A DNA stretch of 32,458 bases, from positions 1 through 32,458 of IMG/VR virus record IMGVR_UViG_3300032053_004743. One strand, 5' to 3'. Source of the stretch: a virus. The translations under genes and the position numbers were made by a program. Below, one piece after another: positions 9,301 to 17,986 of the stretch; position 1 is the stretch's first letter; each line of letters begins with the position of its first letter. The notes under the pieces were generated by a model. That model did not search any database, was not told where the DNA came from, and saw nothing but the letters and a program-made list of their open reading frames with translations.

Positions 9301-9683
9301 TCTATATCCTCCTCACCCATTTTATCTGGTGGATAGCCCCCCTCAAATTGGTTTACACTTTTATATGAATCTTCCCACATACCATGTTGGGTATTCACTC
9401 GCTGATTCGGTTTGGAGGTGTGTCGTTCAGTAGTAAGATCTGTTAGTGTTTGACCATATTCTGCCTGTCTAGGCATGTGGTAAAGTGATTCCATCGACCC
9501 ATTTTCATTATCAGATTGTTCTCCTGCCGGATACTCGGAAGGAAATGATAATTGTTCTGCCCCACCAACATCTTCAGTTTCTTTATCTATTATATTTACC
9601 GCTGATTCTTTATCACCTAATTCTTTGGATAGTTTCTTTAGTTTCCGCAAATCACTATCTATCCAACTTCTTCTTTTCTTCAT
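6390..9683 (-). CDS. Multi-enzyme protein: HAD phosphatase, PPase-like, 2H phosphoesterase, GGCT-like
   Basis: A 1097-residue protein with four recognisable enzyme domains on one chain. Residues 1-175 are disordered and acidic. Residues 178-295 are a HAD hydrolase (DLDGT at 183-187, T231 of YTAR, DD at 277-278). Residues 300-455 are a helical linker region. Residues 470-585 match the inorganic-pyrophosphatase-like domain known from phage polyvalent proteins (GADTEGLDVYLMDG, then DEDKVVLGAQSEEEA). Residues 625-775 are a 2H phosphoesterase (2'-5' RNA ligase-like) with both catalytic HxT motifs, H655-M-T and H742-V-T. Residues 946-1040 are a gamma-glutamylcyclotransferase (AIG2)-like fold (FVYGTLRKGE, with E1016 in DAFEQPYE as the probable catalytic Glu). 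A ribosome site (GGGTGA) precedes the ATG. It lies between terminase and portal, so a virion or ejected protein is likely, but this is inference. Domain calls are strong; the substrates are unknown. Confidence 0.85.
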   Translation of the reverse strand: MKKRRSWIDSDLRKLKKLSKELGDKESAVNIIDKETEDVGGAEQLSFPSEYPAGEQSDNENGSMESLYHMPRQAEYGQTLTDLTTERHTSKPNQRVNTQHGMWEDSYKSVNQFEGGYPPDKMGEEDIDPLSEAVYPPYTDGIGQPNPRYEDANKEKHNIILHAQKYEDINPNKGPDYSWVAIDLDGTILEPPSEGIYQDKSGKHLFGKPIKGAMEALQELINENVKVSIYTARQYFTKNKQQEDDLKEAISTELDTNGIPYSEIYVGKKLPAHVYLDDRNVPFDGDWVTALNEIKGRLIKKADTLLTAQDLITIYEYYYKISKLEDKKVEEGLGEEGQAIVSEMRTLLAGLLKKAILFLKENVYKNWLLISGDPAFAPGDPDWAALVYDIRSTMGKLIPTGNIHTDMATFSIGLNQVHSTGKMMDFLSHYYGIPKELLDELTAGSDYTQKWDREIRKVAEDEVKDKKNYKGIKIDVEWPKGSIRSYKGDDTYVTHMKCDYGFASGIEGADTEGLDVYLMDGDSEIAYIIEQLKDDQSYDEDKVVLGAQSEEEAVDMYLKHLPGYMFGDIREVPIEKLVNALYGEPEDRRGQEDLIPSEEKKAEQTKKSFKMSAGLKYMAGKKSGEKVGLFIPLPPELAKQYPIKGRAGEDDSDPHMTLLYIGDVPEGQFDRLEQIVREELVRTGPFEIELLPPDEFTNQHDQRILHSPIKSEFLTGLHDVIKQRLLDDGFKLKNPDRPFKGHVTIEYVDPGEESKFDNVNPSGSWIVNEIEIWGMGDPRIIKLDNAGDMQMVAMLKQAAYADMALKIINDMDNQSTMQWLAKYTDINVDIKDLSNNIVRLMLMNNKFMKEVKDQYGEIPVHKMIFPEKKIKDVGPTGTQVLHMNSQKMHKLPDGSGFFTALVGNDKEADTFDPKINKKTKSDYVGPGTSQVGGIGGPTADAPQSNYLFVYGTLRKGEPNHHFLENAKFLGAIKTMPKYELITAEDSPGLVEGGINSIIGELYQVSDECLAEVDAFEQPYERILITLEDGRDACSYVFPHTKDHWVEEAPHSDKESGIAFPGSIDDSFMKNEIDPLETRESRDISRPADQERLKYRHA

Positions 9684-9725
9684 AAAATCACCCAGAAAAT
9701 ATTAAAGAAACTTAGATTGCTAGGT

Positions 9726-12700
9726 TTACCATCGTCTACCACCAGCCCCCATTAAACCAGATCTTGCAGGATTAAATATAGAACCACCATTAGAAAAGCT
9801 CCAAGATTGGCTCATTACCTCTTCAGATTTAAGCCTTGACTGACGACTACGAATTTTTTCTCCACTGGGTCTAATTTGACTATTCTGAAGCATCTGGTGT
9901 AAGTGGACAAGTACAACTGCTACGTCATCAGAATTATAACCCCGTCGTTTACCTTTTTGTGGATTTATTACTCTCTTATCATCCACTGATCGTTCTAGTC
10001 GCCCTAATTCATATAATCCAACCGCTGCTGCTGATTTAAATGGTGGATCTAATCTATCATCACCGGGTTCTTTAGGTAATAATCTAATTCTTCCCATTTG
10101 TCCATCAGCAACAAATTTAATATAGTCATCTGGTCTAATTGACTTCTGTTCAGCTCGAATACCTAAATTACGAATTTGTTGTATTAGTGTAACACTATTC
10201 CAACGGTCAAATTCAATTTGGGCGATCTTTTGATGCTTCATCTGAAAAGCGATTAAATCAATACATGAGTCAAACCATACTTCCATACCATTACTTGGTA
10301 ATATTCTAAGGACCCAATCTATTACAGATATAAACTCTTGATTGTCACCCTCTTGTTTAATTTCAAGATGTCCACAAGCACCAGTGAATGAGTCGAAATT
10401 TTGTCCCGCATCATAACATATGAATCGAGAAGCATCACGGGATAATTGACACTCTACCATTTGAGCTTTGTGATATCTTTGACCTGTTTTATCAGTAAAT
10501 GGAATAATTTCTATCTTTGCTGTTGGTTGAAGGGCAATGTCAACAGCTCGTTCTTCAAATTTACCAGGATCAACAATTAGAGGATTAGCTGCTAATGGTG
10601 GTTTAGCACCAAAATCACGCTCAGTACCTACTGGATCCTTTTCGTATGCTTCATTGTAGTATTCACGTTTCTCATCTGGGTTGAAATCCCAAGTAGCATA
10701 ATGCATTGCATACATACCCTTAATCTTTGTTGACTGATACATCAGTTCCATAGATTTATCATCAACTGAGATTGGGGATGATACTGATACAATTAAGCCA
10801 AGCCATGTTAATAAATCACGATTAATAGTCGCAGATCGGATTGTACGAAGTGAGTTCTCCATTACGCGGTATGCTTCTTCAGCACCCATGGATGATTCTG
10901 ATTGTTTAAACCGCGACAATTCATCAATAAATGACGCAATTCGTGTACGACCTGCTAGACCAGACGAATTGGAGTTCTTAGAATTAAACTTTGTATTTAA
11001 AAAACCATTCTCAATTTCTTTGGTTGTTTCTTGGTATTTCCATCCTTCCATGCCGGTTGTTATATGTTGTTCTTTTTGTTTCTTTTTTAACCATTCAACA
11101 CATCGATTAAACCAGGGCGAATTAATTCTAGCATTTCTATAGTGTGCCCATATTGTATCATTAGATTGAACCTCAGTAGACGCAATAAATGTAACTTCAA
11201 ATGGTGGTTTCAATCCAAAATAAGTTGATAATTTTCCATCTTCTTGACTTAGTGCAAGAGTCATTAAACGGTGTTCAACATAAGCACCAACTAACGCAGC
11301 AGTTACAGTCTTGCCACTATTATGGTTAAGAACAGAATTAGCTACAAATGAATGTGTCCCAGGCACATGTAAGTCACCCATTGGTACTTCTGGACCATCT
11401 TCAATCTTAACAATGGGTAAGAACCGAGATTCTTCTCTAGATAAACGCTCTAGTAGCTGTAAATCTTCTTGTCTAAAAGTTTTATTTGTAAAATACTCAA
11501 TCAATCTCTCGTTAATATCAACATTGTCTGATAATAATTTGTAGTATGTTGATTCAATTGAGGTATTTTGATACTCGGTAATATAATCAAGTATTTGTTT
11601 TAATCGTGGTCTATATATAGACTTATATTCCCCAGCTTGTATGTGAGCTATAGTATCTGCCATCCCAGATTCGGTCTTACATATAATTTTATTAAAGATA
11701 GCCTTAATTAACGGGATAGCGTCAAATATTTTAGTTCGCTCGCCAGTAGTTTTCAAATATAATTGGTAAAGTTCATTATACTCATTTGTGACGTCAAAAC
11801 CAGCAAAATAATTGAGTAAATCAGACTTCTTAACAACCCTAGCATGTAATTGGTCCAATAGACTGAACTCAATATGATTATTACGATATTCCTTCAGGTA
11901 CTTAATCAAATTTACCACTAAAAATCTGGATGCAGTGTCATATTGTCCACTTATAACATTATTAATATGATATGACACAGGAATACTAATACTATTATGT
12001 ATTCTACTTAATACTGGTCGTAGTCCAGGAATAAATGAATCTTGAATTTTGGTGTTTTTCACTATCTCAATACATTCACCTAGAGCTTTTTGTTTTCTTG
12101 CAGAATAAAAACCAATCTTGTTGGCATATTTGATAATATTATCACCATATACACGGACAGCATAGCAATCATGATCAAATTTTTCTTTAGAAGAGAACTT
12201 ACGAGACTTAGAAGCACTAATAGTCGCATCTATCCCAAGATTCCATAATATTTGTTGAGTTTCTAATGCCAATTGCTTAGATACAGTATACGATGACACT
12301 GTTGGTTTATTAGACTCTTTCTCAATGGCTGCTGTACCATCACCCTCAAAATAGGCACGCAGAAATGCACAAATTATAGGTTCAGATGCTGACCATAATG
12401 CTTCTGGGACACACTTTGTTTTAGCTACTGATTCTTTAACCCCAAGTGCTTTTAAAAATCTACGAACACCAGCGTGATTAACATCTATATCAAAAACTGC
12501 ATTATGTAATATTCTAGCACTCTTAACGTTGAATAACCTATGATTCAAAGCAACAAAATGCTGCAGTGTTTCTTCTTCAGAGTTAAAGAATGTAAAACAT
12601 AGGTCTGTTGATACATCGCCCTCCGATATCAAATACCCGATAAGTGCTGCTAGATCTTCTGACCACTCTGTCGGAGTGGTGTACACAACTTTACCAGCGT

Positions 12701-13505
12701 ATTTAATATTATTAATTGCTGATGTTGTTACATTATTGAACGTATCCACACCATACCATTTAGGTGCAACTCGACATTCAACATACTCACCAATCTTTAA
12801 TTCATTGGTCTTATGCCATCCCCACTCACCATTATGGAATCCATATAATGGATGAACTGGACTAACTACATGCTCTATACCACCAGCTAATGTAATCTTT
12901 TTGGATGGTAAATTACCGGCATAGTACACATCAGAAACCGTCTCCCAGCCATTCTCTCCAAATACTTGTAAGTTATTAAGAGGATAGAATTGATCAACTT
13001 TAGGATTAGGTGGCAATAGATCTTTTAACCTAATCAACCCATAATTAGTATATAACTGAACATTTGTACAGTAGCAGCGCATCCCACATAGAAGGTTGAA
13101 TTGGTTATATCTTTCTATTAACTTATCTTTAATTAATTCGTGTCTGGTTGTCCCACATTTTGGACACACATCATCTTCACATTTGTCTGACCAAGTAAGT
13201 AGTTCTTCAGATTGTAAATAGGTTTTAGTTTTACCCCAGCAATCAATATCTTCTGGCTTTTGTGAATTACAGATTGGACAACGAAGCTGAAATAAATCCC
13301 TAATAACTTGATATTGCCTTACGTATTTATAAACTGAAGGAACATTTAAAAGCTGTGGCGAAGAAATAAATTCAATGATATTGGGTGCTGGGACTTTAAG
13401 ATAATCCCGTTCAATATCTTTTTCAGCTATGGGGATGGTATTAAGTAGAGGTGCTACTATAGATTCAATAGACGTACGAAAATCTTGCGACGTTTTCCCA
13501 CTCAA
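9726..13505 (-). CDS. terL: Terminase large subunit precursor, interrupted by an intein
   Basis: The 1259-residue precursor splices to a 673-residue packaging motor. The N-extein (1-143) carries cysteine pairs CPIC (76-79) and CPKC (114-117), a zinc-ribbon-like extension, and ends in LLCGMR. The C-extein starts SGKT, so splicing rebuilds the Walker A loop GMRSGKT. Walker B is IASFIDEL near 857-863. The RNase H-like nuclease follows, with acidic residues in FICYDAG (D1032), MEVWFDS (D1079) and NSDDVAVV (D1193/1194). The start appears to be TTG, preceded by AAGGTGG that overlaps the stop region of the upstream gene; no ATG is well placed. TerL cuts concatemers and pumps DNA through the portal, which is encoded two genes further on. 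I am very confident of the family. Confidence 0.93.
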   Translation of the reverse strand: MSGKTSQDFRTSIESIVAPLLNTIPIAEKDIERDYLKVPAPNIIEFISSPQLLNVPSVYKYVRQYQVIRDLFQLRCPICNSQKPEDIDCWGKTKTYLQSEELLTWSDKCEDDVCPKCGTTRHELIKDKLIERYNQFNLLCGMRCYCTNVQLYTNYGLIRLKDLLPPNPKVDQFYPLNNLQVFGENGWETVSDVYYAGNLPSKKITLAGGIEHVVSPVHPLYGFHNGEWGWHKTNELKIGEYVECRVAPKWYGVDTFNNVTTSAINNIKYAGKVVYTTPTEWSEDLAALIGYLISEGDVSTDLCFTFFNSEEETLQHFVALNHRLFNVKSARILHNAVFDIDVNHAGVRRFLKALGVKESVAKTKCVPEALWSASEPIICAFLRAYFEGDGTAAIEKESNKPTVSSYTVSKQLALETQQILWNLGIDATISASKSRKFSSKEKFDHDCYAVRVYGDNIIKYANKIGFYSARKQKALGECIEIVKNTKIQDSFIPGLRPVLSRIHNSISIPVSYHINNVISGQYDTASRFLVVNLIKYLKEYRNNHIEFSLLDQLHARVVKKSDLLNYFAGFDVTNEYNELYQLYLKTTGERTKIFDAIPLIKAIFNKIICKTESGMADTIAHIQAGEYKSIYRPRLKQILDYITEYQNTSIESTYYKLLSDNVDINERLIEYFTNKTFRQEDLQLLERLSREESRFLPIVKIEDGPEVPMGDLHVPGTHSFVANSVLNHNSGKTVTAALVGAYVEHRLMTLALSQEDGKLSTYFGLKPPFEVTFIASTEVQSNDTIWAHYRNARINSPWFNRCVEWLKKKQKEQHITTGMEGWKYQETTKEIENGFLNTKFNSKNSNSSGLAGRTRIASFIDELSRFKQSESSMGAEEAYRVMENSLRTIRSATINRDLLTWLGLIVSVSSPISVDDKSMELMYQSTKIKGMYAMHYATWDFNPDEKREYYNEAYEKDPVGTERDFGAKPPLAANPLIVDPGKFEERAVDIALQPTAKIEIIPFTDKTGQRYHKAQMVECQLSRDASRFICYDAGQNFDSFTGACGHLEIKQEGDNQEFISVIDWVLRILPSNGMEVWFDSCIDLIAFQMKHQKIAQIEFDRWNSVTLIQQIRNLGIRAEQKSIRPDDYIKFVADGQMGRIRLLPKEPGDDRLDPPFKSAAAVGLYELGRLERSVDDKRVINPQKGKRRGYNSDDVAVVLVHLHQMLQNSQIRPSGEKIRSRQSRLKSEEVMSQSWSFSNGGSIFNPARSGLMGAGGRRW
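11319..13076 (-). other. TerL intein with LAGLIDADG endonuclease (586 aa), inside Walker A
   Basis: Splice junctions are LLCGMR/CYCTNVQLYT and VANSVLNHN/SGKT. Cys1, an SPVH block B motif (intein residues 72-75), a canonical HN terminus and Ser+1 are all present. The LAGLIDADG motifs are LIGYLISEG (145-153) and LRAYFEGDG (239-247). Between the endonuclease and the C-terminal splicing block lies an extra, mostly helical region of about 200 residues (345-550), making this intein clearly longer than common bifunctional ones. Insertion exactly between GMR and SGKT means no ATPase activity before splicing. The distance from Cys1 to the glycine of block A (13 residues) matches the portal intein. Confidence 0.95.
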
Positions 13506-13514
13506 GTGCCCACC

Positions 13515-15206
13515 TTACTTATTTAACCCAGCTAAAACTTCTTCTGCTTGATCTGGGTATTTATTTTGTATGGCCTGCCTAATATCAATCGGGCGATATC
13601 CCTCGCGTAGAAGTTCACGAACTTCATATTTTACTTGGTCTACTGTTGCCGCAGTCTTAGCAATGAAAGCATAAAACTTATTAAACGCTTTAACAGAAGT
13701 AGATGGGATTTTAGATTTGCCTTGCATTATCTTTAGAAACTGTGGAATAAGGTTGGGATACTTTTGACTAATAATCTTATATGCTTGAGCGGGATCCTTA
13801 TCCATAATTTGTTCTATAGACAATCCAGATAATTTATACCCAATTGATGTACCACCTGGGTATGGAATATCTTTTAACACCTCTTGGATAGCGGTGTCAA
13901 CTGGTCGAATATCTGCCTCTTTATCAAAAGGGCGGCGAGATGCCCCCTTGAGCATCTTAGAAGGTACTACGGCATGGAAACCTAGATCTTCAAAACATAC
14001 GTCTAACATCAATCCATCACCATATATATCCTTCATCACTTGTCCAGATTCACCACTTGGAATAATAATCTGGCTGCCACCTCGCTCACGAACTTCAATA
14101 TCTTCATCAGCGGTAACAATATCTCCAACAGCCCAATTATCATCAATATCCCGTTCAGCAGGATCTAGAAGATGATCCTTTGGCTTCTCCCAAACTTCTG
14201 GGAATTGAACAGGATCCTCAATATTTACACGCTTCCGTGGTTCACCTTTATGTGTCTTCTTTTGAGCTTGCTTCTTGCTAGCTTCTAGTTCTAATGTTGG
14301 AGCTTTCTCAAGCCCCTCTTCTTGTTCAAAAAGTTGACTCGGTGTGGTTTTTTGTTGCATCTTTACATCAACCGGGCGACGCATATTACCACAATTACGG
14401 CAACCAGCTTCACTAGCTGGCATAGAATAACCACATTTTTCACATTCTGCTTCAGCATATGGACTAAGACGAGCACCTTCTACATCAGATTCCTGCATAG
14501 GAACCCATTTGCCTTCAGGACCCATATCAAGTGTTTTCCTTGGAGTCATTGGTGAAATTGCTTCATTAATCTTTTCAAGTACCGATTCATCTTTTTGTGA
14601 GTATCTTTTAAATTTCCAAGGATTTCTTACACCACTATCAAACATGTGTTCTCGATTAATAATTGGTTGACGCGGAAGGTCTTTAGCTACTTCTGCGAGT
14701 AAAGGGGCTGAATACATACGACGAAGCTGTGGATCCTTTTGGAGTGTGCCACGTTTAATCAATTGAGATAATGCTGGGGCACAAAAAATATAAGGAGCCC
14801 CATCATAGAAAAACAGTGCTGGTTCAAGCAAACTTTTACTATGAACAATAACTGGAATATCTATACTAGCTCTATGGCCCATAAGTGTGGAAAGTATTGC
14901 ATTAAGACGAATTACGCCTTCTTCAATATTACCATCCCTTGATGTAGCACTTTTAACCATGCCACAGAATGATAACTTGGGCCGTGATGGAAGACCAAAA
15001 CCATCAATCAATCCAGACACTAGTTCAATTGCTTTGATACTAGCATTTTTATTTTGGTCAATCTTAGTACCTTTATCACCCCTAGTCAAATCAAATGTTA
15101 ATGTGGCATTACGGGGTGTTAAACCTTTTAGAGCGGCCTTAATTTTTGAATTAGTTTCAGCCCGCTTCTTTTTTAAATGTGTCTTAGCCGCTTTATAAAA
15201 TGTCAT
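13515..15206 (-). CDS. Unknown virion-module protein with zinc ribbon and SH3-like domain
   Basis: A 563-residue protein that I do not recognise. Visible parts: a basic N-terminus; an alpha/beta region at 35-180 with hydrophobic strands (ASIDIPVIVHSKSLLEPALF); a zinc ribbon with C255, C258, C269 and C272 (CEKCGYSMPASEAGCRNCG); a charged linker (about 300-345); an SH3-like beta domain (about 365-425, starting AVGDIVTADEDIEV and including SGQVMKDIYGDGL); and a helical C-terminus with a UBA-like or short HTH-like segment (LREGYRPIDIRQAIQNKYP). The start is well supported by AAAGGTG, 4 bases before the ATG. It is immediately upstream of terL, so a role in packaging or head assembly is plausible but unproven. 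Confidence 0.6.
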   Translation of the reverse strand: MTFYKAAKTHLKKKRAETNSKIKAALKGLTPRNATLTFDLTRGDKGTKIDQNKNASIKAIELVSGLIDGFGLPSRPKLSFCGMVKSATSRDGNIEEGVIRLNAILSTLMGHRASIDIPVIVHSKSLLEPALFFYDGAPYIFCAPALSQLIKRGTLQKDPQLRRMYSAPLLAEVAKDLPRQPIINREHMFDSGVRNPWKFKRYSQKDESVLEKINEAISPMTPRKTLDMGPEGKWVPMQESDVEGARLSPYAEAECEKCGYSMPASEAGCRNCGNMRRPVDVKMQQKTTPSQLFEQEEGLEKAPTLELEASKKQAQKKTHKGEPRKRVNIEDPVQFPEVWEKPKDHLLDPAERDIDDNWAVGDIVTADEDIEVRERGGSQIIIPSGESGQVMKDIYGDGLMLDVCFEDLGFHAVVPSKMLKGASRRPFDKEADIRPVDTAIQEVLKDIPYPGGTSIGYKLSGLSIEQIMDKDPAQAYKIISQKYPNLIPQFLKIMQGKSKIPSTSVKAFNKFYAFIAKTAATVDQVKYEVRELLREGYRPIDIRQAIQNKYPDQAEEVLAGLNK

Positions 15207-15215
15207 ATTACACCT

Positions 15216-16943
15216 TTACATGCTGTAAATAAGAAGATCATTTCCAAGTAATTCATAGGACTTGATATTATCCTCAAAACCAATCTGTGTCAGCTTCTCA
15301 CCCAGGGCCTTTTTAAATTTATCTGTATACACATTCTCTTTAATTAAATCATTTTGCTCTTGACTAAAGCCAAGACTATTAATCCAATTACTGATAAGTT
15401 TATCATCGATAATAGCAACGGCTCTATACTTATCATCTTCTTTACCCTGTTTCCACTTCGGCTTGAGCTTATTATATAATTGTGTCATGCCATCTACAAG
15501 TTTATCAAAATCTACTGATGATTCTACAGTTACCTTCTGGGCGGAAGGTCGAATAGCATATGGGTGATCTTCTTCACGGAAAGTGATAGGATCATATCCA
15601 ATTTGTTGTTCAAAATGAGATTGATCATACTGAGTTACAGATGGATCAGCAGGATTAATAGGATTATAATTTATAGCGTCTTCACCACCACCAATTAACG
15701 GTACATCAGAATGCCGAAATCTATCAGTTGGATTTCGCTTATCTACCTCACCAGGTTGTTCACGATAAGTAACTGGTTTAACTTTATAATTTTCTTGAGC
15801 ATTTTTCTTTGATGGTCTATTCTTATAATCTTCTTGAGCATTTTTCTTTGATGGTCGATTCTTATAATCTTCTACCATCTTAGTATATTTTTCAGGTCCC
15901 ATATGTTTTTTCATATATTCATCATATTCTTCATCAGATAAATGATCTAAATCTGGAACTTCGGTTGGTTGACTTTGTGGCTCATCTTCTTTTAGATATG
16001 GAAACAAACGAATTACATCTTGAAAAAGCGGGTCTTCTTTACCTGCCTCTGTAATAGTCCGAAGTAAATCATATGTCATAGCCCCATCTTTATCAGATGT
16101 AATCCTAGATTTTTGTGGAGCTGACCATGATGTATTAAGTAATCGTTCTATCTCAGAACGACCGGCTCGCTTCTTATTAGTAAGTGGGGTTTGAATAGTA
16201 TCTCCAACTCCGATTCTATTTTTCCCACACCATCCACCATTAATTTCAATCACATCTGTACAACCACAAGACCAAGAACCTGCCTGTCGTGGCTGAACAT
16301 CTGAAATTATTTTAGAAATTCTATTGTCATCCACAAATATAATATCAATGGGGAATACAACATCTCCCATATGAAAAGTAGCAACGCGTCGGCAGTATTG
16401 AGGAAACCAAAGTCCATGATCATCTGAAAGATGATCATATGCTTGTAATCCACTGGCTTGTTGTTTGGGCGTTACAGCAACATCACATGTAATATTTTTA
16501 TCCTTAATAGCAATTTTAATATTAGCCCGTTCTGATTTAACCCAGTGTCCTGCTTTACGCTGTAAATTCTGTTGTGTCATCATCTGCTGCATCTGTAATG
16601 TTTGCTGATTTGTAATATCCTGTTGTTGATCTAATTGTTGTTGTTCTTCTTCCTCTTTTTGCTCATATTCTTCCATGCGGTCTAAATTCCCCATTGGATC
16701 AGCACCCGCTGGAATTTTAGGAGCAGAAATCTGTGCCAGCCTATCTGACAAAGAAGCAATAGCCTGCTTTAATTGCTGAAGGGCAGATAGTTCTTTATCT
16801 TTTGACTGCTTGTCCAATTCAATAGTTCTAATTTGTTCCTCTATTACCTTCTTTTGTTGATCTGTCATGGGAGTAGGTGATATAGTCTGTACGGCTGGTG
16901 TAACCGATTTAACTGGCTCGTCAATTTGAGAAACTCTCTTCAT
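15216..16943 (-). CDS. DUF192-domain protein with Gln-rich coiled coil
   Basis: A 575-residue protein. Residues 26-128 form a charged, then Gln-rich, coiled-coil-like region. Residues about 150-250 match the DUF192 fold: VAVTPKQQASGLQ, GLWFPQY, FPIDIIFVDD and the closing IGVGDTIQTP are the usual conserved points. DUF192 proteins are small beta-rich proteins of poorly known function found free in bacteria and archaea; here the domain is embedded in a long chain. Downstream are an acidic region, a short tandem repeat (15789-15866), and a C-terminal domain (about 480-575) predicted alpha/beta. The ATG overlaps the preceding gene's TAA (TAATG), indicating translational coupling. A structural or packaged role is inferred from context only. 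Confidence 0.7.
   Translation of the reverse strand: MKRVSQIDEPVKSVTPAVQTISPTPMTDQQKKVIEEQIRTIELDKQSKDKELSALQQLKQAIASLSDRLAQISAPKIPAGADPMGNLDRMEEYEQKEEEEQQQLDQQQDITNQQTLQMQQMMTQQNLQRKAGHWVKSERANIKIAIKDKNITCDVAVTPKQQASGLQAYDHLSDDHGLWFPQYCRRVATFHMGDVVFPIDIIFVDDNRISKIISDVQPRQAGSWSCGCTDVIEINGGWCGKNRIGVGDTIQTPLTNKKRAGRSEIERLLNTSWSAPQKSRITSDKDGAMTYDLLRTITEAGKEDPLFQDVIRLFPYLKEDEPQSQPTEVPDLDHLSDEEYDEYMKKHMGPEKYTKMVEDYKNRPSKKNAQEDYKNRPSKKNAQENYKVKPVTYREQPGEVDKRNPTDRFRHSDVPLIGGGEDAINYNPINPADPSVTQYDQSHFEQQIGYDPITFREEDHPYAIRPSAQKVTVESSVDFDKLVDGMTQLYNKLKPKWKQGKEDDKYRAVAIIDDKLISNWINSLGFSQEQNDLIKENVYTDKFKKALGEKLTQIGFEDNIKSYELLGNDLLIYSM
15789..15866 (-). repeat. Two tandem 39-bp in-frame repeats
   Basis: Two nearly identical 13-codon units encode YKNRPSKKNAQED and YKNRPSKKNAQEN, followed by a partial third unit beginning YKVKP. 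They lie in the linker of the DUF192-domain protein. This is a recent in-frame duplication within a disordered, basic segment. Confidence 0.9.
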
Positions 16944-17986
16944 TAATTAATCGGTAACTTAAATTCTTTTTTAGTCATGGTTAATGCCCGGTCAGCACCA
17001 TCCAAAATAATCTTAGCAAGTCTACTATGAGTAATTTCATTATAAGTATTAATAATATTAGGATCTACATCATGTCTTTGCATAATATTAGACAATGCAG
17101 AAAATTCTGCAGATAATCTATCAACAATATCTTTAGTATAAGTCTCTAATAAATATTTAGAAACTACTTCAATTAGCTTGTCTCCTTGTCGCATCTTAGC
17201 AATCTCAGACAAAATAGCCTTCTGGGTATTAACCATGGTCACATATGTTTGTATCTTGTTCTGAGAATATTCTCGAACACCACCCTTGGGTGGACCAAGA
17301 AGTGACGCGGCTGCCTCATATATCATATCATTTGTCTCTCTAAATTTTACATAGAGAGCACATAATTCTTTATATTCATCAAAATTACCTTGTCTAAGCT
17401 CATTAATAAGCTCTTCTTTGATAATAGCTTCTGTGCCCTTTTCTTTATATCCTTTCCTAGCTATTTCCAAAGTAATTTGATCTGCTTGTGAGATATGATT
17501 CTTGAAATGTAAAAACACCGATCTAATATATGGTGGTTTAATATGCGGGTATTGATTGGTCATATGCTCAATTAAGAGTCTATGAACAGCCCTAGGAGAA
17601 CACCCCATCAATGCCTTACTAGCAACCCAATTATAAAGCTTAATATTGTGTTTTGACCAGATACACAAAGTACACATATTTACAGTTTTAAATGGGGGCA
17701 GAATAAGATCTGGATGACTCTGTGAGACACTATCAACTGGAATAGTGTCAGAGGCAGTATCTAAAACTTCCTCATCTTCCTCATCTTCCTCAGATTCTTC
17801 TATTTCTTCGGATTCATCTATAATTTCAGAGGTACATGCCTCATGAACTTCAACAGGAGTTTCAATACTTCCAGCTGTTTTAACTGGTGTACGCCAAGCA
17901 ACAGCCTCAGCCGCCTGTTCTTTGATTTCTTCTAATAATTCTGGGCTGGGTTCTTCTAATGACGGAAGCTTATCATTTACCATCAT
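16943..17986 (-). CDS. Unknown protein with acidic N-terminus and helical core
   Basis: A 347-residue protein without a family I can name. The first 90 residues are disordered and very acidic (a run of Glu/Asp around 58-75). From about 100 onward it is helical: a CTLC pair (CTLCIWSKHNIKLYNWV) precedes a helix-turn-helix-like stretch (ALMGCSPRAVHRLLIEHM), then long amphipathic helices to the end. The start overlaps the stop of the previous gene (CAATGATGG), and either of two adjacent ATGs may be used. Helical DNA-binding-like proteins upstream of terL are sometimes small terminase subunits, and the HTH-like stretch would allow that, but length and distance from terL make it only a weak suggestion. 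Confidence 0.55.
   Translation of the reverse strand: MMVNDKLPSLEEPSPELLEEIKEQAAEAVAWRTPVKTAGSIETPVEVHEACTSEIIDESEEIEESEEDEEDEEVLDTASDTIPVDSVSQSHPDLILPPFKTVNMCTLCIWSKHNIKLYNWVASKALMGCSPRAVHRLLIEHMTNQYPHIKPPYIRSVFLHFKNHISQADQITLEIARKGYKEKGTEAIIKEELINELRQGNFDEYKELCALYVKFRETNDMIYEAAASLLGPPKGGVREYSQNKIQTYVTMVNTQKAILSEIAKMRQGDKLIEVVSKYLLETYTKDIVDRLSAEFSALSNIMQRHDVDPNIINTYNEITHSRLAKIILDGADRALTMTKKEFKLPIN

Noticed and set aside
13490-13505. SGKT at the TerL N-terminus as a P-loop
   Set aside because: It lacks the preceding glycine loop, and the true Walker A is rebuilt at the intein junction far downstream.
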